Shown here in pieces: positions 44,649 through 54,334 of a stretch of DNA of 64,000 nucleotides. Under the pieces are notes generated by a model, which ran no database searches, was not told the origin of the DNA, and saw nothing but the letters and a program-made list of their open reading frames with translations. The stretch is from Streptomyces sp. NRRL WC-3742 (GTDB lineage Bacteria; Actinomycetota; Actinomycetes; Streptomycetales; Streptomycetaceae). The first letter of the stretch is position 1, and every line of letters begins with the position of its first letter. Both the position numbers and the translations under genes were made by a program. Where the stretch lies: contig NZ_JOCF01000043.1 of NCBI RefSeq assembly GCF_000720635.1, forward strand, positions 4,463-68,462, given 5' to 3'.

Positions 44649-45881
44649 TCAGGCGCGCCGGAGCACCAGCGCGGAGTTGGAGCCCATCAGGCCGCGGCTG
44701 AGCACCAGCGCGGTGCGCAGCTCGGCCGGCCGGGCGCGGCCGGTGACCAGGGCGAGGTCGTGGCAGACCTCGGTGACGTTGGGGGTCGGCGGAAGCACCC
44801 CGTCCTCCATGGCCAGGACGGCCGCCGCCACGTCCAGCATCGGCGCGCCGCAGTAGGCCCGCCCGGTACCGGACTTGGGCGCGGTGACCGGCACCCGGTC
44901 GGCGGCCGGGCCGAGCACGTCCGCGAGCGCGAGCGCCTCCGCCCGGTCGGCGTCCGGCACGCCCATCGCGTCCGCGAAGACCACGTCGATCTCCTCGGGC
45001 GCGATCCGGGCCTCGTCCAGCGCGGTGCGGATCGCGGCCGCCAGGCCCTCGCGGGAGTGCTCCCAGCGGGAGGCCCCGGTGAAGGTCGCGCCGTGCCCGG
45101 CCAGGTACGCCCGGACGGTCGCGCCGCGTCGGCGGGCGGCCTGCTCCTCCTCCAGCAGCAGCATCGCCCCGCCCTCGGCGGGGGAGAAGCCGCACGCCTG
45201 CGCGGTGAAGGGCAGGTAGGCGCTCTCGGGCTGCTCAGCCAGGCTGAGTTCGGGGTAGCCGAGCTGGCAGACCATCGAGTACGGCGCCAGCGGGGCCTCG
45301 GCCGCTCCGGCCACCACCGCGTCGGCGCCGCGCTCGATCGTACGGGCCGCGTGCGCCAGCGCGTCCAGGCCGCCGGCCTCGTCGGCGGCGACCACCCCGC
45401 AGGGGCCCTTGTAGCCGCCGCGGATGGAGATCTGGCCGGTGCTGGCCGCGTAGAACCAGGCGATGGACTGGTACGGGCCGACGAACTTCGGCCCCTGGCC
45501 CCAGAGTTGCTGCAGCTCGCGCTGGCCGAACTCGCCGCCGCCGGAGCCGGCCGCCGTCACCACGCCGACGGCGTACGGGGCCTCGGCGTCGGGCGTGAAG
45601 CGGGCGTCGGAGACGGCCAGGTCGGCGGCGGCCATCGCGTAGTGCGTGAACCGGTCGGTCTGCACCAGGAAGCGGCTGTCGATCGACGCCTGCGGATCGA
45701 AGTCCCGCACCTGGCCCGCGACTTTGAGCGGCATCGCGGTGCAGCCCTCCCGCGATACGCGGTCGAGGACGCTCACGCCCTGCCTGGTGGCCTTCCAGAA
45801 GGCGTCGGCCCCGACACCGTTCGGTGCCACCACGCCCAGGCCCGTGACCACGGCCCGGCGGCCCTGTCGACGTGACGTCAT
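44649..45881 (-). CDS. Ketosynthase beta / chain length factor (WhiE ORFIV-like)
   Basis: 410 residues of thiolase fold homologous to the neighbouring KS-alpha but without the active Cys. The nucleophile region reads GPCGVVAADEAGGLDAL, where KS-alpha has [11 protein letters not shown], so the Cys position is Glu. Most chain-length factors have Gln here; Glu is, from memory, reported for spore-pigment enzymes. The remaining KS histidine motifs are reshaped. It dimerises with KS-alpha and sets chain length. It lies 7 bp after KS-alpha. Confidence 0.92.
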   Translation of the reverse strand: MTSRRQGRRAVVTGLGVVAPNGVGADAFWKATRQGVSVLDRVSREGCTAMPLKVAGQVRDFDPQASIDSRFLVQTDRFTHYAMAAADLAVSDARFTPDAEAPYAVGVVTAAGSGGGEFGQRELQQLWGQGPKFVGPYQSIAWFYAASTGQISIRGGYKGPCGVVAADEAGGLDALAHAARTIERGADAVVAGAAEAPLAPYSMVCQLGYPELSLAEQPESAYLPFTAQACGFSPAEGGAMLLLEEEQAARRRGATVRAYLAGHGATFTGASRWEHSREGLAAAIRTALDEARIAPEEIDVVFADAMGVPDADRAEALALADVLGPAADRVPVTAPKSGTGRAYCGAPMLDVAAAVLAMEDGVLPPTPNVTEVCHDLALVTGRARPAELRTALVLSRGLMGSNSALVLRRA

Positions 45882-45888
45882 GTGGAAC

Positions 45889-47145
45889 TCACCCCGTTCT
45901 GTTGAGCACGACGGCGGACTGGAAGCCGCCGAATCCGCTGCCGACCGAGAGGATGTTCCTCAGCGGCAGCTCCCGCGCGGTGCGCGGCACGTAGTCGAGG
46001 TCGCACTCCGGGTCGGGAGTCTCGTAGTTGGCGGTCGGCGGCACGACGCCGTGCGCGAGCGCCAGGGTGCAGGCGACGACCTCCAGCGCGCCGATGGCGC
46101 CGAGCGAGTGCCCGACCATCGACTTGATCGAGCTCATCGGCGTCGCGTAGGCGTGGGCGCCGAGCGAGCGCTTGACGGCCGCGGTCTCGTGCCGGTCGTT
46201 CTGCTTGGTGCCCGAGCCGTGCGCGTTGACGTAGTCGACGTCGGCACTGTCGGTCCGGGCGTGGCCCAGGGCCTGGTCGATCGCCCGGGACATCTCCAGC
46301 CCCTCGGTGGTCAGGCCCGTCATGTGGTAGGCGTTGCCGAAGGTGGCGAAGCCGCCGATCTCGCCGTAGATCCGGGCGCCGCGCCGGCGGGCGTGCTCCA
46401 GTTCCTCCAGCACCAGCACGGCGCCGCCCTCGCCGAGGACGAAGCCGTCCCGGTGGGCGTCGAAGGGGCGGGAGGCGTGCTCCGGGTCGTCGTTGCGCTC
46501 GCTGGTGGCCTTGATGGCGTCGAAGCAGGCGACGGTGATCGGCGAGATCGGGGAGTCGGAGGCGCCGGCCACGCAGACGTCGGCGCGCCCCTCCTCGACG
46601 GCCTGGAAGCCGTAGCCGATCGCGTCCAGGCCCGAGGTGCAGCCGGTGGAGACGGTCTGCACCGGGCCCTGGGCGCCGACCCGCTCGGCCACGGCGGAGG
46701 CCAGGGTGCTGGGCGCGAAGGCCCGGTGCAGCTGCGGCTCCGCCTGGCGGTGGTCCACGTCCCAGCGGGCGCCGTGGGCGCTGACCAGCGCGTAGTCGTG
46801 CTCCAGCCGGGTGGTGCCGCCGACCGCCGTGCCGAGCGAGACGGCCACCCGCCACGGGTCCTCGGCGGCGAGGTCCAGGCCCGCGTCGGCGATCGCCTCG
46901 TCGGCCGCGACCATCGCGAACTGCACGTACCGGTCGGCCCGTTGGACATCACGCGGGCCCAGCCCGTGGGCCGCCGGGTCGAAGTCGACCTCGGCGGCGA
47001 TCCGGGAGCGGAACCCGGTGGGGTCGAAGAGGGTGATACCCCGGGTGGCGGTGCGGCCGGCCGTGAGCAGGTCCCAGAAGGCCGACACGCCGACTCCGCC
47101 GGGCGCGACCACACCGATCCCGGTGACGGCGACCCGCCGGGTCAC
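45889..47145 (-). CDS. Ketosynthase alpha (WhiE ORFIII-like)
   Basis: 418 residues. Active-site Cys lies in [16 protein letters not shown], and the two catalytic His motifs are [11 protein letters not shown] and [14 protein letters not shown]; Lys of KSMVGH is present. [19 protein letters not shown] is the standard N-terminus. It catalyses decarboxylative condensation of malonyl units with the KS-beta partner. Start overlaps the upstream cupin stop by 4 bp. The N-terminal residues and 1257-bp length are typical for the family. Confidence 0.95.
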   Translation of the reverse strand: MTRRVAVTGIGVVAPGGVGVSAFWDLLTAGRTATRGITLFDPTGFRSRIAAEVDFDPAAHGLGPRDVQRADRYVQFAMVAADEAIADAGLDLAAEDPWRVAVSLGTAVGGTTRLEHDYALVSAHGARWDVDHRQAEPQLHRAFAPSTLASAVAERVGAQGPVQTVSTGCTSGLDAIGYGFQAVEEGRADVCVAGASDSPISPITVACFDAIKATSERNDDPEHASRPFDAHRDGFVLGEGGAVLVLEELEHARRRGARIYGEIGGFATFGNAYHMTGLTTEGLEMSRAIDQALGHARTDSADVDYVNAHGSGTKQNDRHETAAVKRSLGAHAYATPMSSIKSMVGHSLGAIGALEVVACTLALAHGVVPPTANYETPDPECDLDYVPRTARELPLRNILSVGSGFGGFQSAVVLNRTG

Positions 47146-47567
47146 CGGGCGACCTCGGCGTGTTCCGGCGGGTCCGCCCCGGCGCCGTCCTCGGTGCTGA
47201 CGTGCCCCAGGTCCGGGCGCGGCGCCAGCGGGCCGCAGTGGAAGACCATCCGCGCCTCGGTGCTGCCGACGTTGCGGAAGCGGTGGCGCATGTTGATCGG
47301 GATCATCAGCGCCTGGTCGGGCTTGAGGGCGCTGGTCACCCCGTCGAGGTCCACCTCGAGGTCGCCGCTGACGACGAAGACGAACTCCTCGGAGTACGGG
47401 TGGTAGTGCTCCCTGATCCGCTCCCCGGGCTTGATGATCGCCAGGCCCATGAAGCCGCTGGTCGCGCCGCAGCTGGGCGGGGTGAGCATGGTGCGCAGCT
47501 CGGCGCCGTGGCGGCGGTTCTCCGGAGCCTCGTCGAGGTCGACGATCCGTGGGTACTGCGTGGTCAT
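47142..47567 (-). CDS. Cupin-domain protein (WhiE ORFII-like)
   Basis: 141 residues with one cupin barrel: [38 protein letters not shown] (motif 1, H-x-H and Glu) and [31 protein letters not shown] (motif 2 His). Whole cupin metal ligands (HxH, Glu, His) are present. It belongs to the cupin group found next to spore-pigment and related ketosynthases. It may act as a cyclase or dioxygenase; the biochemical role in pigment synthesis is not established. Overlaps KS-alpha by 4 bp. Confidence 0.85.
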   Translation of the reverse strand: MTTQYPRIVDLDEAPENRRHGAELRTMLTPPSCGATSGFMGLAIIKPGERIREHYHPYSEEFVFVVSGDLEVDLDGVTSALKPDQALMIPINMRHRFRNVGSTEARMVFHCGPLAPRPDLGHVSTEDGAGADPPEHAEVAR

Positions 47568-47596
47568 GTCTGTCTCCTTCGGTGGAGCCGGGGTCC

Positions 47597-48763
47597 TCAG
47601 GACTCCTGCGAGCTGCGGTCGGTGAGCGGGCTCATGGCGCGCGCCGCGAGGACGGCGCTCAGGCCCGCGACGGTGCGCAGGTCGCCCGTCGGGCCCAGGT
47701 CGAGCAGCGCGGCCAGCGCCGTGGCCTCCCGCTCCCCGGCCACGCCCAGGGCGGCCGCCGGGTCGGCCTCGGCCGGCACCCGCAGGTCCACCAGGCGCAC
47801 CACCACGTCCTCGCGCTGGAAGACGGTGCTCGCCGCGACCGGCCCGGTCGGGTCGGCGGTGGCCAGGTTGTCGTACGTGGCCAGCAGCTCGGCGAGGGCC
47901 TGGCCCAGGCCCGGGCGCACCGGATAGAGCACCGCGTGGCGGTGCAGCCGCCCCGAGGCCGGGGCGCTGGCGATGGCCTGGTGCCTGGCGGGCAGCGCGG
48001 CCTTGGCGAAGAACGCGCGGGCGGACTGCGGGTCGCCCAGCTGCCGGTGCTCCTCGAGGTACGGGTTGATCGCCTCCTCGACGGCCCGCACCTCGGGCTG
48101 CATCGCCACGTGCCGCAGCGCGTCGCCCAGGCTGCCGGTGACCTCGACGGCGCGCACCACCCGGTTGCCGTGCAGGAACAGCGAGGTACGGCGCAGCCGG
48201 GTCTCCTCGTCCACCACGGCCTCGGGCGAGGCGTAGTTCGACAGGATGCGGGCCACCTCGGGCTCGCTGCCCGGCTTGACGGTGAAGGTCAGCGCGTGGC
48301 GCACCACGCCGTCCGGGCCCGGGTCGGCCTTCGGCGGGCCGGCCTGCGCGCCGTGGTCGGCCTTCGGCAGGCCCGGCGGGACCTCCATCGGGGCGCGGGT
48401 GCCGCTGGAGCCGGCCGCCGAGGTCTGGCGCAGCACGGCGTAGCGCAGCGAGCGGAAGTTGTCGCTGACGCAGCCGTGCATCGGCTTGACCATCTCGCGG
48501 TGGGCCGGGCTGTCCACCCACTTGAGGAAGGTCTCCTGGTCCTCCCACTCGCTGGTGATCAGCCACTGGCGCGGGTCGTTGATCGACTGGCACAGCTGGT
48601 CGCTGACGTGCCCGGGCACCGCGGCCACCTGGTGGCGCAGCTGCTCGTAGACGTCCAGGAAGCGCTGCTGGGCGCCGTCCTGGATCTCCAGCATCAGCAC
48701 CACCCTCAGCCGGTTGTCGGTCTCGGCGGTCTGCTGGCGCTGGGGTTCGGACAGGGTCGTCAT
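47597..48763 (-). CDS. SchA/CurD-like ABM-domain protein (WhiE ORFI-like)
   Basis: 388 residues. The N-terminal third is an antibiotic-biosynthesis-monooxygenase (ABM) ferredoxin-like domain ([54 protein letters not shown]). After a Pro/Lys linker with a repeated GLPKAD/GPPKAD segment comes the SchA/CurD-like domain ([46 protein letters not shown]). Such proteins accompany spore-pigment clusters (WhiE ORFI) and curamycin and SchA clusters. The ABM domain may oxidise the pigment precursor. It is first gene of the operon. Confidence 0.85.
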   Translation of the reverse strand: MTTLSEPQRQQTAETDNRLRVVLMLEIQDGAQQRFLDVYEQLRHQVAAVPGHVSDQLCQSINDPRQWLITSEWEDQETFLKWVDSPAHREMVKPMHGCVSDNFRSLRYAVLRQTSAAGSSGTRAPMEVPPGLPKADHGAQAGPPKADPGPDGVVRHALTFTVKPGSEPEVARILSNYASPEAVVDEETRLRRTSLFLHGNRVVRAVEVTGSLGDALRHVAMQPEVRAVEEAINPYLEEHRQLGDPQSARAFFAKAALPARHQAIASAPASGRLHRHAVLYPVRPGLGQALAELLATYDNLATADPTGPVAASTVFQREDVVVRLVDLRVPAEADPAAALGVAGEREATALAALLDLGPTGDLRTVAGLSAVLAARAMSPLTDRSSQES

Positions 48764-49012
48764 GATCCACTCTCTGCTCGGGGCCCTCGCTGGGTCTGCT
48801 CTCGGCCTGCTCCGGGCGCGTTCACTGCTGCGCTCGATCGTCATCGCCCCGTGAGGGGGCCCGCGATATTTGCGGGCCATCCGGGCGAAGGGGCGGCGCA
48901 AGGCCCCCCGGGCGGGGGATGCAAGAGAGGGCCCCGGGGGAGCGGGCCCGTCGAGTGCGGCGCCGAGCCCCCCGGCCGGGCCGCGGAATCCCCGTACAGG
49001 GTGGAGCAATTG
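48764..49012. promoter_or_regulatory. Divergent promoter region of pigment cluster
   Basis: 249 bp between the first gene of the pigment operon and the FAD hydroxylase. The related S. coelicolor whiE cluster is transcribed from divergent developmentally regulated promoters here, so the same is expected. No specific promoter boxes were assigned. A GGTGGAG site selects the ATG at 49013. Confidence 0.55.
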
Positions 49013-50638
49013 ATGAATCCGAAGGTTGACGACCGGGTGCCGGTCCTGATCGTGGGCGGCTCGCTGGTCGGGCTGTCGGCCTCGCTGTTCCTCGGCCGAC
49101 TGGGTGTCAGGCACCTGCTGGTCGAGAAGCACGCCGACACCTCGCACCACCCGCGCGGGCGAGGCAACAACGTCCGCACGATGGAGCTCTACCGCACGGC
49201 CGGGATCGAGCCGGCGATCCGCGAGGCCGCCTCGGTGCTCGCCCCGAACCACGGCATCCTCCAGGCGCCCTCGCTGACCGGCGAGGAGCAGGAGTGGCTG
49301 TTCCGGGAGATCGACCCCGGCGGGCGCCTGGCGAGGTTCAGCCCCACCGCCTGGTGCCTGTGCAGCCAGAACGACCTCGAGCCGGTGCTGCTGCGCGCCA
49401 CCCGCGACCTGGGCGCGGACGTGCGCTTCGCCACCGAGCTGGTCTCCTTCGAGCAGGACGAGGAGGGCGTCACCTCGGTGCTGCGCAGCCGCGAGTCCGG
49501 CGAGGAGCGGGTGGTGCACTCGGAGTACCTGATCGCGGCGGACGGCCCGCGCAGCCCCGCCCGCGAGCGCCTGGGCATCGGACTGAGCGGCCAGGGCGAG
49601 CTGTTCCACAACGTCAGCATCACCTTCCGCGCCAAGCGGCTGGCCGAGGTGGTGGGCGACCGGCACTTCATCGCCTGCTACCTGACCAACCCGGAGGCGG
49701 ACGGCGCTCTGCTGCCCGTGGACAACCAGGAGGAGTGGGTCTTCCACGCGCCCTGGCACCCCGAGCACGGCGAGCCGCTGGAAGCCTTCACCGACGAGCG
49801 CTGCGAGCGCCACATCCGCACGGCCGTGGGCCTGCCGGAGCTGGACGTCGAGGTGACGGGTCGGGCGCCCTGGCACGCCGCCGAGCGGGTCGCCGACCGC
49901 TACGGCGCCGGGCGGGTCTTCCTCGCCGGGGACTCCGCGCACGAGATGTCCCCGACCGGCGCCTTCGGCTCCAACACCGGCATCCAGGACGCCCACAACC
50001 TGGCCTGGAAGCTCGCCGCCGTCCTGTGCGGCTGGGCCGGGCCCGCCCTGCTGGAGACGTACGGGCAGGAGCGCCGTCCGGTGGCCCGGGTGACCAGCGA
50101 GCGCGCCTCGGCCCGCTCCGCCGAGCACAGTCACCCCGGCTACGCGGTGGTGCCGGGCGTGGGCCGGCAGGCCGGGGTGCTGGCGGTGGCGCTCGGCTAC
50201 CGCTACCCGGTGGGCGCCGTGGTCGGCACCGACCCGGACGGGCCCGTCGTCCCGGACAAGTTCGAGTCGGCGGGCGAGCCGGGCAGCCGCGCTCCGCACC
50301 AGTGGCTGTCGCGCGCGGGCGTGCGGCTGTCCACCCTGGACCTGTACGAGCAGGCGATGGTGCTGCTCACCGGGCCCGGCGGCGCCGCCTGGCAGGAGGG
50401 CGCCCGGCGCGCCGCCGACCGGCTGGCCGTACCGCTGGACGGCTACCGGATCGGCGACGGCGCCGAGGACGACCTGGCGCCGCAGGAGGGCACCGACTTC
50501 GCCGAACTGCACGGGATCGGCCCGCAGGGCGCGGTGCTGGTGCGCCCGGACGGCTTCGTCGCCTGGCGCTCCTCCGGCCCGGGGCAGGACCCGGAGGCGG
50601 AACTGGCGGGCGTGCTGCGGAGCGTCCTGGACCTGTGA
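49013..50638 (+). CDS. FAD-dependent aromatic hydroxylase (WhiE ORFVIII-like)
   Basis: 541 residues from an ATG with GGTGGAG upstream. PVLIVGGSLVGLSASLFLGRLGVRHLLVEKH is the GxGxxG-type FAD motif (here GGSLVG), LIAADGPRSPARERLGI is the DG motif, and RVFLAGDSAHEMSPTGAFGSNTGIQDAHNLAWKLAA is the GD motif. These class A flavoprotein monooxygenases hydroxylate aromatic polyketides with NADPH and O2. A C-terminal thioredoxin-like extension (residues 400-541) is typical of MhpA/RdmE-type enzymes. It is divergent from the rest of the pigment operon, matching ORFVIII. Confidence 0.92.
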   Translation: MNPKVDDRVPVLIVGGSLVGLSASLFLGRLGVRHLLVEKHADTSHHPRGRGNNVRTMELYRTAGIEPAIREAASVLAPNHGILQAPSLTGEEQEWLFREIDPGGRLARFSPTAWCLCSQNDLEPVLLRATRDLGADVRFATELVSFEQDEEGVTSVLRSRESGEERVVHSEYLIAADGPRSPARERLGIGLSGQGELFHNVSITFRAKRLAEVVGDRHFIACYLTNPEADGALLPVDNQEEWVFHAPWHPEHGEPLEAFTDERCERHIRTAVGLPELDVEVTGRAPWHAAERVADRYGAGRVFLAGDSAHEMSPTGAFGSNTGIQDAHNLAWKLAAVLCGWAGPALLETYGQERRPVARVTSERASARSAEHSHPGYAVVPGVGRQAGVLAVALGYRYPVGAVVGTDPDGPVVPDKFESAGEPGSRAPHQWLSRAGVRLSTLDLYEQAMVLLTGPGGAAWQEGARRAADRLAVPLDGYRIGDGAEDDLAPQEGTDFAELHGIGPQGAVLVRPDGFVAWRSSGPGQDPEAELAGVLRSVLDL

Positions 50639-50670
50639 CCCGTGACCTGTGACCTGTGAGAAACGCGCGG

Positions 50671-50703
50671 CGGGCCCGCCGGTCTCGGTGACCGGCGGGC
50701 CCG
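50671..50703. terminator. Strong intrinsic terminator between hydroxylase and permease
   Basis: cgggcccgccggt (50671-50683) pairs perfectly with accggcgggcccg (50691-50703), loop 7 nt, followed by ttctt. It serves the plus-strand hydroxylase gene and may also block read-through from the convergent permease. Confidence 0.85.
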
Positions 50704-50722
50704 TTCTTCGCTAAGGAACCTC

Positions 50723-50757
50723 GGGGGGGGGGGATTGCTGGAAGAGCGGGGGGGGGG
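50723..50757. repeat. Two long poly-G tracts
   Basis: Eleven G at 50723-50733 and ten G at 50748-50757, 14 bp apart, immediately before the permease stop codon. Such tracts are unusual in Streptomyces intergenic DNA and are hotspots for slippage and sequencing error. Confidence 0.9.
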
Positions 50758-52416
50758 TCAGTGGCCGCCCGCGTCGACCACCTCGACGTCGGCGACCTCG
50801 CGCTCGATCTCCTCGGCGGGCAGCGCCACGCGGATCGCCCAGGCGTAGATCCCCAGCGCGAACACCGTGACGAGCGCCATGTCGTACCACATCGGGATGC
50901 GGCCGGTGCCGTCCCCGAAACCGCCCTGCCAGGAGATCAGGCCGAGGCCCAGCAGGTAGACCGGCAGCCACTGGGCGGCCTTCCAGTTCAGCCGCGGCGC
51001 GTTGGGCAGGCCCTTGCGGATGGCGTAGGCCGCGTACCCGCCGAGCAGCAGGTAGCCGAGCACGATCGCGATGCCCAGGCGGGACAGGATGTGCCAGCCG
51101 GACCAGTAGATGATCAGGCTCGCGACCACGAAGGCGGCCGGGGAGATCAGCCCGCCCAGCGGCAGGCGGTAGGAGCGCTCACGGGCGGGCAGGCGCCGGC
51201 GCAGGGCGCCGAAGGCCAGCGGGGCGCCGGCGTACATCAGCACGCTGGCGGAGGTGATGAAGCCGACCAGCTCCTGCCAGCTGGGGAAGGGCAGGAAGCA
51301 GATGACGCCGGTGACGAAGGAGACGATCAGGCCGAACCACGGCACGCCGTTGCGGTCCAGCTGCTCGAACTTCTGCGGGGCGTAGCCGTTCTTGCTCAGG
51401 CCGTAGGAGATCCGCGAGGTCGAGGTGGTGTAGATCAGGCCGGTGCCGCCGGGGGAGATCACCGCGTCCATGTACAGCACCCAGGCCAGCCAGCCGAGGC
51501 CGACCACGGTGGCCAGGCCCGCGAAGGGGCCGTCGATGCCGGGGAAGTCGAGCTTGTCCCAGCCGCCCGCGAAGGCGCTGACCGGCAGGGCGCCGATGAA
51601 GACCACCTGGAGCAGGGTGTAGATCAGGGTGCCGATGGCGACGGAGCCGAGGACGGCCCGGGGGATGTCGCGCTTGGGGTTGCGGCTCTCGCCGGCGATC
51701 TGGATGGCCTGCTCGAAGCCCAGCAGGGCGAAGATGATGCCGCTGGTGCTGATCGCGGCGAGCACGCCCTTGGCGCCGAAGGGCGCGAAGCCGTGCGAGG
51801 TGAAGTTCGAGCCGTGGAAGTTGGACGCGGCCAGCACGAAGATCGTGAACAGAGGAACGAAGATCTTCAGCCAGGTGGCGATGGAGTTCGTCCGGGTGAG
51901 TACCCGCACGCCGAGGAAGTTGACCGCGACGAAGACCGCCATCAGTACGGTGGCGACGGCGAATCCGCTGGCGGTGAGGGTGTTGTCGCCGTTCAGCAGG
52001 CCGCCTGCCCAGGACCAGTGCCGGGCGTAGCCGATCATGGCCTCGACCTCGATGGGGGCGACGGTCGCGGCCTGGAGCCAGGAGAACCAGCCGAAGGACA
52101 TGCCGGCCAGGCCGCCGAAGGCGTAGTGCGGGTAGCGCGCGGTGCCGCCGGAGACGGGGAACATCCCGCCGAGTTCGGCGTGCACCAGGGCGAGCAGCAC
52201 GATGGCGACCGCGCCGATGCCCCAGGAGATGGTCGCGGCGGGCCCTGCCGCCATGACGGCGTTCTTGGCGCCGAAGAGCCAGCCGGAGCCGATGATCGAG
52301 CCGACCGAGGCCCACATCAGGCCGATGAGGCCGACGTGGCGCTTGAGCGAGCGGTGGGTGGTGGGGCCGGTGCCGGTGCTCTGGCCAGGCGGCGAGATCT
52401 GGTACAGGGGAGCCAT
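50758..52416 (-). CDS. APC-family permease
   Basis: 552 residues from an ATG at 52414-52416. About 12 helices, with HVGLIGLMWASVGSIIGSGWLFGA as helix 1 containing the GSGWLFG substrate loop. Later ALLGFEQAIQIAGESRNPKRDIPRA corresponds to helix 6 and ISPGGTGLIYTTSTSRISYGLSKNGYAP follows. It is an amino acid or polyamine importer/exchanger. The stop is next to two long G tracts. The operon is a single gene; upstream lies a comparatively AT-rich 338-bp stretch. Confidence 0.88.
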   Translation of the reverse strand: MAPLYQISPPGQSTGTGPTTHRSLKRHVGLIGLMWASVGSIIGSGWLFGAKNAVMAAGPAATISWGIGAVAIVLLALVHAELGGMFPVSGGTARYPHYAFGGLAGMSFGWFSWLQAATVAPIEVEAMIGYARHWSWAGGLLNGDNTLTASGFAVATVLMAVFVAVNFLGVRVLTRTNSIATWLKIFVPLFTIFVLAASNFHGSNFTSHGFAPFGAKGVLAAISTSGIIFALLGFEQAIQIAGESRNPKRDIPRAVLGSVAIGTLIYTLLQVVFIGALPVSAFAGGWDKLDFPGIDGPFAGLATVVGLGWLAWVLYMDAVISPGGTGLIYTTSTSRISYGLSKNGYAPQKFEQLDRNGVPWFGLIVSFVTGVICFLPFPSWQELVGFITSASVLMYAGAPLAFGALRRRLPARERSYRLPLGGLISPAAFVVASLIIYWSGWHILSRLGIAIVLGYLLLGGYAAYAIRKGLPNAPRLNWKAAQWLPVYLLGLGLISWQGGFGDGTGRIPMWYDMALVTVFALGIYAWAIRVALPAEEIEREVADVEVVDAGGH

Positions 52417-52754
52417 GTGCGATCTCTCTGTGGGTGGGGGCTCCGGGGTGGGCGGAGCGCGGAGAGTTGCCACACAGTAGGTCTATTCATAGAGGTATGC
52501 ACAGAGCTCATTACTGAATGTTTACTTTCTTTCCCGGACATTCTCCCTGGTAGGGGGCGTTCTCTATTTCGGCTTGTTACGTAACCGACGGGTAAGTCCA
52601 GCATTTGAGAGGGAATTGAGCTTCGGGCTGCCGGTCGGCATCATGGGAGCCCAATTCGAAACATGGATATGGCGCGGCGGGCATGGCCATGCGCGGCCAC
52701 CCGGGCGGGCGCGCTGTGGTCGCCGCCGTCGAACGGGCGTGCTGTCGTATCCGC
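52417..52754. other. AT-richer intergenic region with palindromes
   Basis: 338 bp between divergent genes with the lowest GC of the window (around 52480-52600), including gttacgtaac at 52576-52585, a perfect 10-bp palindrome, and ctctatgaatag-like dyads near 52485. It should hold the promoters of the APC permease and the small secreted gene. No RNA gene was recognised. Confidence 0.55.
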
Positions 52755-53000
52755 ATGACCACTTCGCGTACCGCCCCCGCTGCCGCCCTCCTCGCCGCTC
52801 TCTCGCTCGGGGTCATAGCCACCCCCGCCTCGGCCGCCCCCGCCCGCCCGCGTGACGTCACCGCGGAGCAGTGCCGTTCTGCCGGGGGTGAGGTGCAGGG
52901 CGCCGGCTACTGCGTGGGCGGCGAGGGCGAGGACGCCTGGGGGCAGCCGATCGACGGCCAGGGGGTCAATCCCAACCCCCGCCCCGGCTACGAGGACTGA
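52755..53000 (+). CDS. Small secreted protein
   Basis: 81 residues from an ATG, with a signal peptide TAPAAALLAALSLGVIATPASAAPA. The mature part of about 50 residues is acidic and Gly-rich with two cysteines (AEQCRSAGGEVQGAGYCVGG), likely one disulfide, ending NPNPRPGYED. I do not recognise the family. Longer readings upstream are possible, but start in the divergent promoter region with no Shine-Dalgarno. Convergent with the 53018-53350 gene. Confidence 0.65.
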   Translation: MTTSRTAPAAALLAALSLGVIATPASAAPARPRDVTAEQCRSAGGEVQGAGYCVGGEGEDAWGQPIDGQGVNPNPRPGYED

Positions 53001-53017
53001 CGAACAGTCGGGTTAGT

Positions 53018-53350
53018 TCAGGTGACCGGCCGCAGGGTCACCGGGGCCGGGGTCAGGGCCCGCAGCACCAGGTCGATGTGCACCTTCGCCGCCCCCGCGC
53101 GGTGCAGGGCCGCCGCCACCGCCCGTAACTCCTCGGGCCCGGTGCAGGCCAGGTGCAGCTCCAGGTCCGCGTCGCCGGCCAGCGCCAGACCGCTCTGGAC
53201 GGCCGGGAGCTCCGCCGCCAGGCGGTCGAAGTCCAGCGGGACGGGCCCGTAGCTGATCCGGGCGACGGCCCGCAGGGACCGGGCCTGCCCGGGTGTCCGT
53301 GGCTCGGGGTCGGGCTCGTTGCCGCCCGGGAGCAGTTGGAGGGCGGTCAC
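53018..53350 (-). CDS. Small hypothetical protein coupled to SAV_915-like gene
   Basis: 110 residues. GTGA overlap with the upstream gene couples the two. The body has ARISYGPVPLDFDRLAAELPAVQSGLALAGDADLELHLACTG and a terminal HRAGAAKVHIDLVLRALTPAPVTLRPVT, a short alpha/beta layout. The N-terminus is Pro/Gly-rich and probably disordered. I do not recognise the family. The operon of two small genes lies in a group of small genes with regulatory character. Confidence 0.6.
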   Translation of the reverse strand: MTALQLLPGGNEPDPEPRTPGQARSLRAVARISYGPVPLDFDRLAAELPAVQSGLALAGDADLELHLACTGPEELRAVAAALHRAGAAKVHIDLVLRALTPAPVTLRPVT

Positions 53351-53640
53351 CGGTGCTGGAGCTGCGCGGTCGGGGCGGGGGCGACGGCCGTGACGGGGGC
53401 GGCGACCAGGCGCGGGTCCAGCACCAGCGTGTCGACGCCGAGCGGCATGGCCAGGGCGCGCAGCGCGGGCTCGGCGAGCTCGGTGTGCGCCTGCTCCGGG
53501 CCGAGCAGGGCGGCCAGGGCTTCGGGGCTGGAGAAGCCGACCGCGCAGCGGCGGCCGTCGCGCAGGCGGAAGAGGCGGAGAGCCGTGGCGCCCCCGTGGG
53601 CGGAGGTGGTGACCGGAACGTGCCAGACGACGCGGGCCAT
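53347..53640 (-). CDS. SAV_915-family-like small protein
   Basis: 97 residues. ALRLFRLRDGRRCAVGFSSPEALAALLGPEQAHTELAEPALRALAMPLGVDTLVLDPRLVAAPV matches from memory the streptomycete SAV_915 family, with a SseB-like strand order and the conserved LAEPALRALA helix. The function of the family is not known. The C-terminus overlaps the start of the next gene by 4 bp. The upstream 262 bp divide it from the helix-turn-helix gene on the plus strand. Confidence 0.6.
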   Translation of the reverse strand: MARVVWHVPVTTSAHGGATALRLFRLRDGRRCAVGFSSPEALAALLGPEQAHTELAEPALRALAMPLGVDTLVLDPRLVAAPVTAVAPAPTAQLQHR

Positions 53641-53902
53641 GCGGGTGCTCCCGAGTGGGTGGGGTGGTGCCTGCTGGAACGACTGCTGAAACGACTGCGG
53701 AGTCGACGCTAGGCCGACCGGCGGCCCCCGTCGCCCGTCCTGACGCGGTGTTGACCGAATGGGGTGACGTGTTGACGCAGCCCTGACGTCCCCGTCACCC
53801 GATTGGACTAAACCACTCTCTATCCCTCCCTATCTTTCCCTAAACAACCCTTTCGGGTGATAGATTGCCCACCGATAGGGAAGTTTGGGAGGGCGGCCGC
53901 AG

Positions 53903-54331
53903 GTGGAGCAGTACTACTCGGTGGAACAGGTGGCCGAACTGCTCGGCCTGCACGTGCGCACCGTCCGCGGCTATATCCGCGACGGACGCCTCGCCGCCGC
54001 CAGGATCGGCAAGCAGTACCGGATCACCCGCGCCGACCTGGAGGCGCTCACCGGCGCGCCCGTCGCCCCCGCCGTCGCCCCTGTCGTCGCACGCCACCGC
54101 GCCGAGGTGTCCTCCGTCGTCCGGATCGAGGACGTCGACCGCGCCGCCGTCGACCGGATCACCACCGCCGTCCTCGCCTCCGTCGCCGGCCCCCGGGACG
54201 GCGCCCGCCCGCTGCACGTGGAGTCCGTCCACGACCCCGAGCGGGGCACCCTGCGGCTGATCGTCCTCGGGGACCCGGCGGACACCGCCGCGCTGCTCAC
54301 CATCGTCCATGCGCTGACCAGGGAGAACTGA
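53903..54331 (+). CDS. MerR/excisionase-type helix-turn-helix protein
   Basis: 142 residues from a GTG chosen because VEQYYSVEQVAELLGLHVRTVRGYIRDGRLAAARIGKQYRITRADLEAL starts the conserved wHTH directly; a TTG 18 bp upstream is less likely. This is the excisionase/BldC-like DNA-binding module. The C-terminal 80 residues (VSSVVRIEDVDRAAVDRITTAVLASVAG, LRLIVLGDPADTAALLTIV) are an unknown alpha/beta domain that might sense a ligand. It lies 3 bp before the DUF4180 gene, so the two form one operon. Confidence 0.75.
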   Translation: MEQYYSVEQVAELLGLHVRTVRGYIRDGRLAAARIGKQYRITRADLEALTGAPVAPAVAPVVARHRAEVSSVVRIEDVDRAAVDRITTAVLASVAGPRDGARPLHVESVHDPERGTLRLIVLGDPADTAALLTIVHALTREN

Positions 54332-54334
54332 GAG

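Noticed and set aside
53903..54331. Phage excisionase from an integrated element
   Set aside because: The wHTH resembles excisionase domains, but there is no integrase, attachment site or other phage gene, and the protein is longer with an extra domain.
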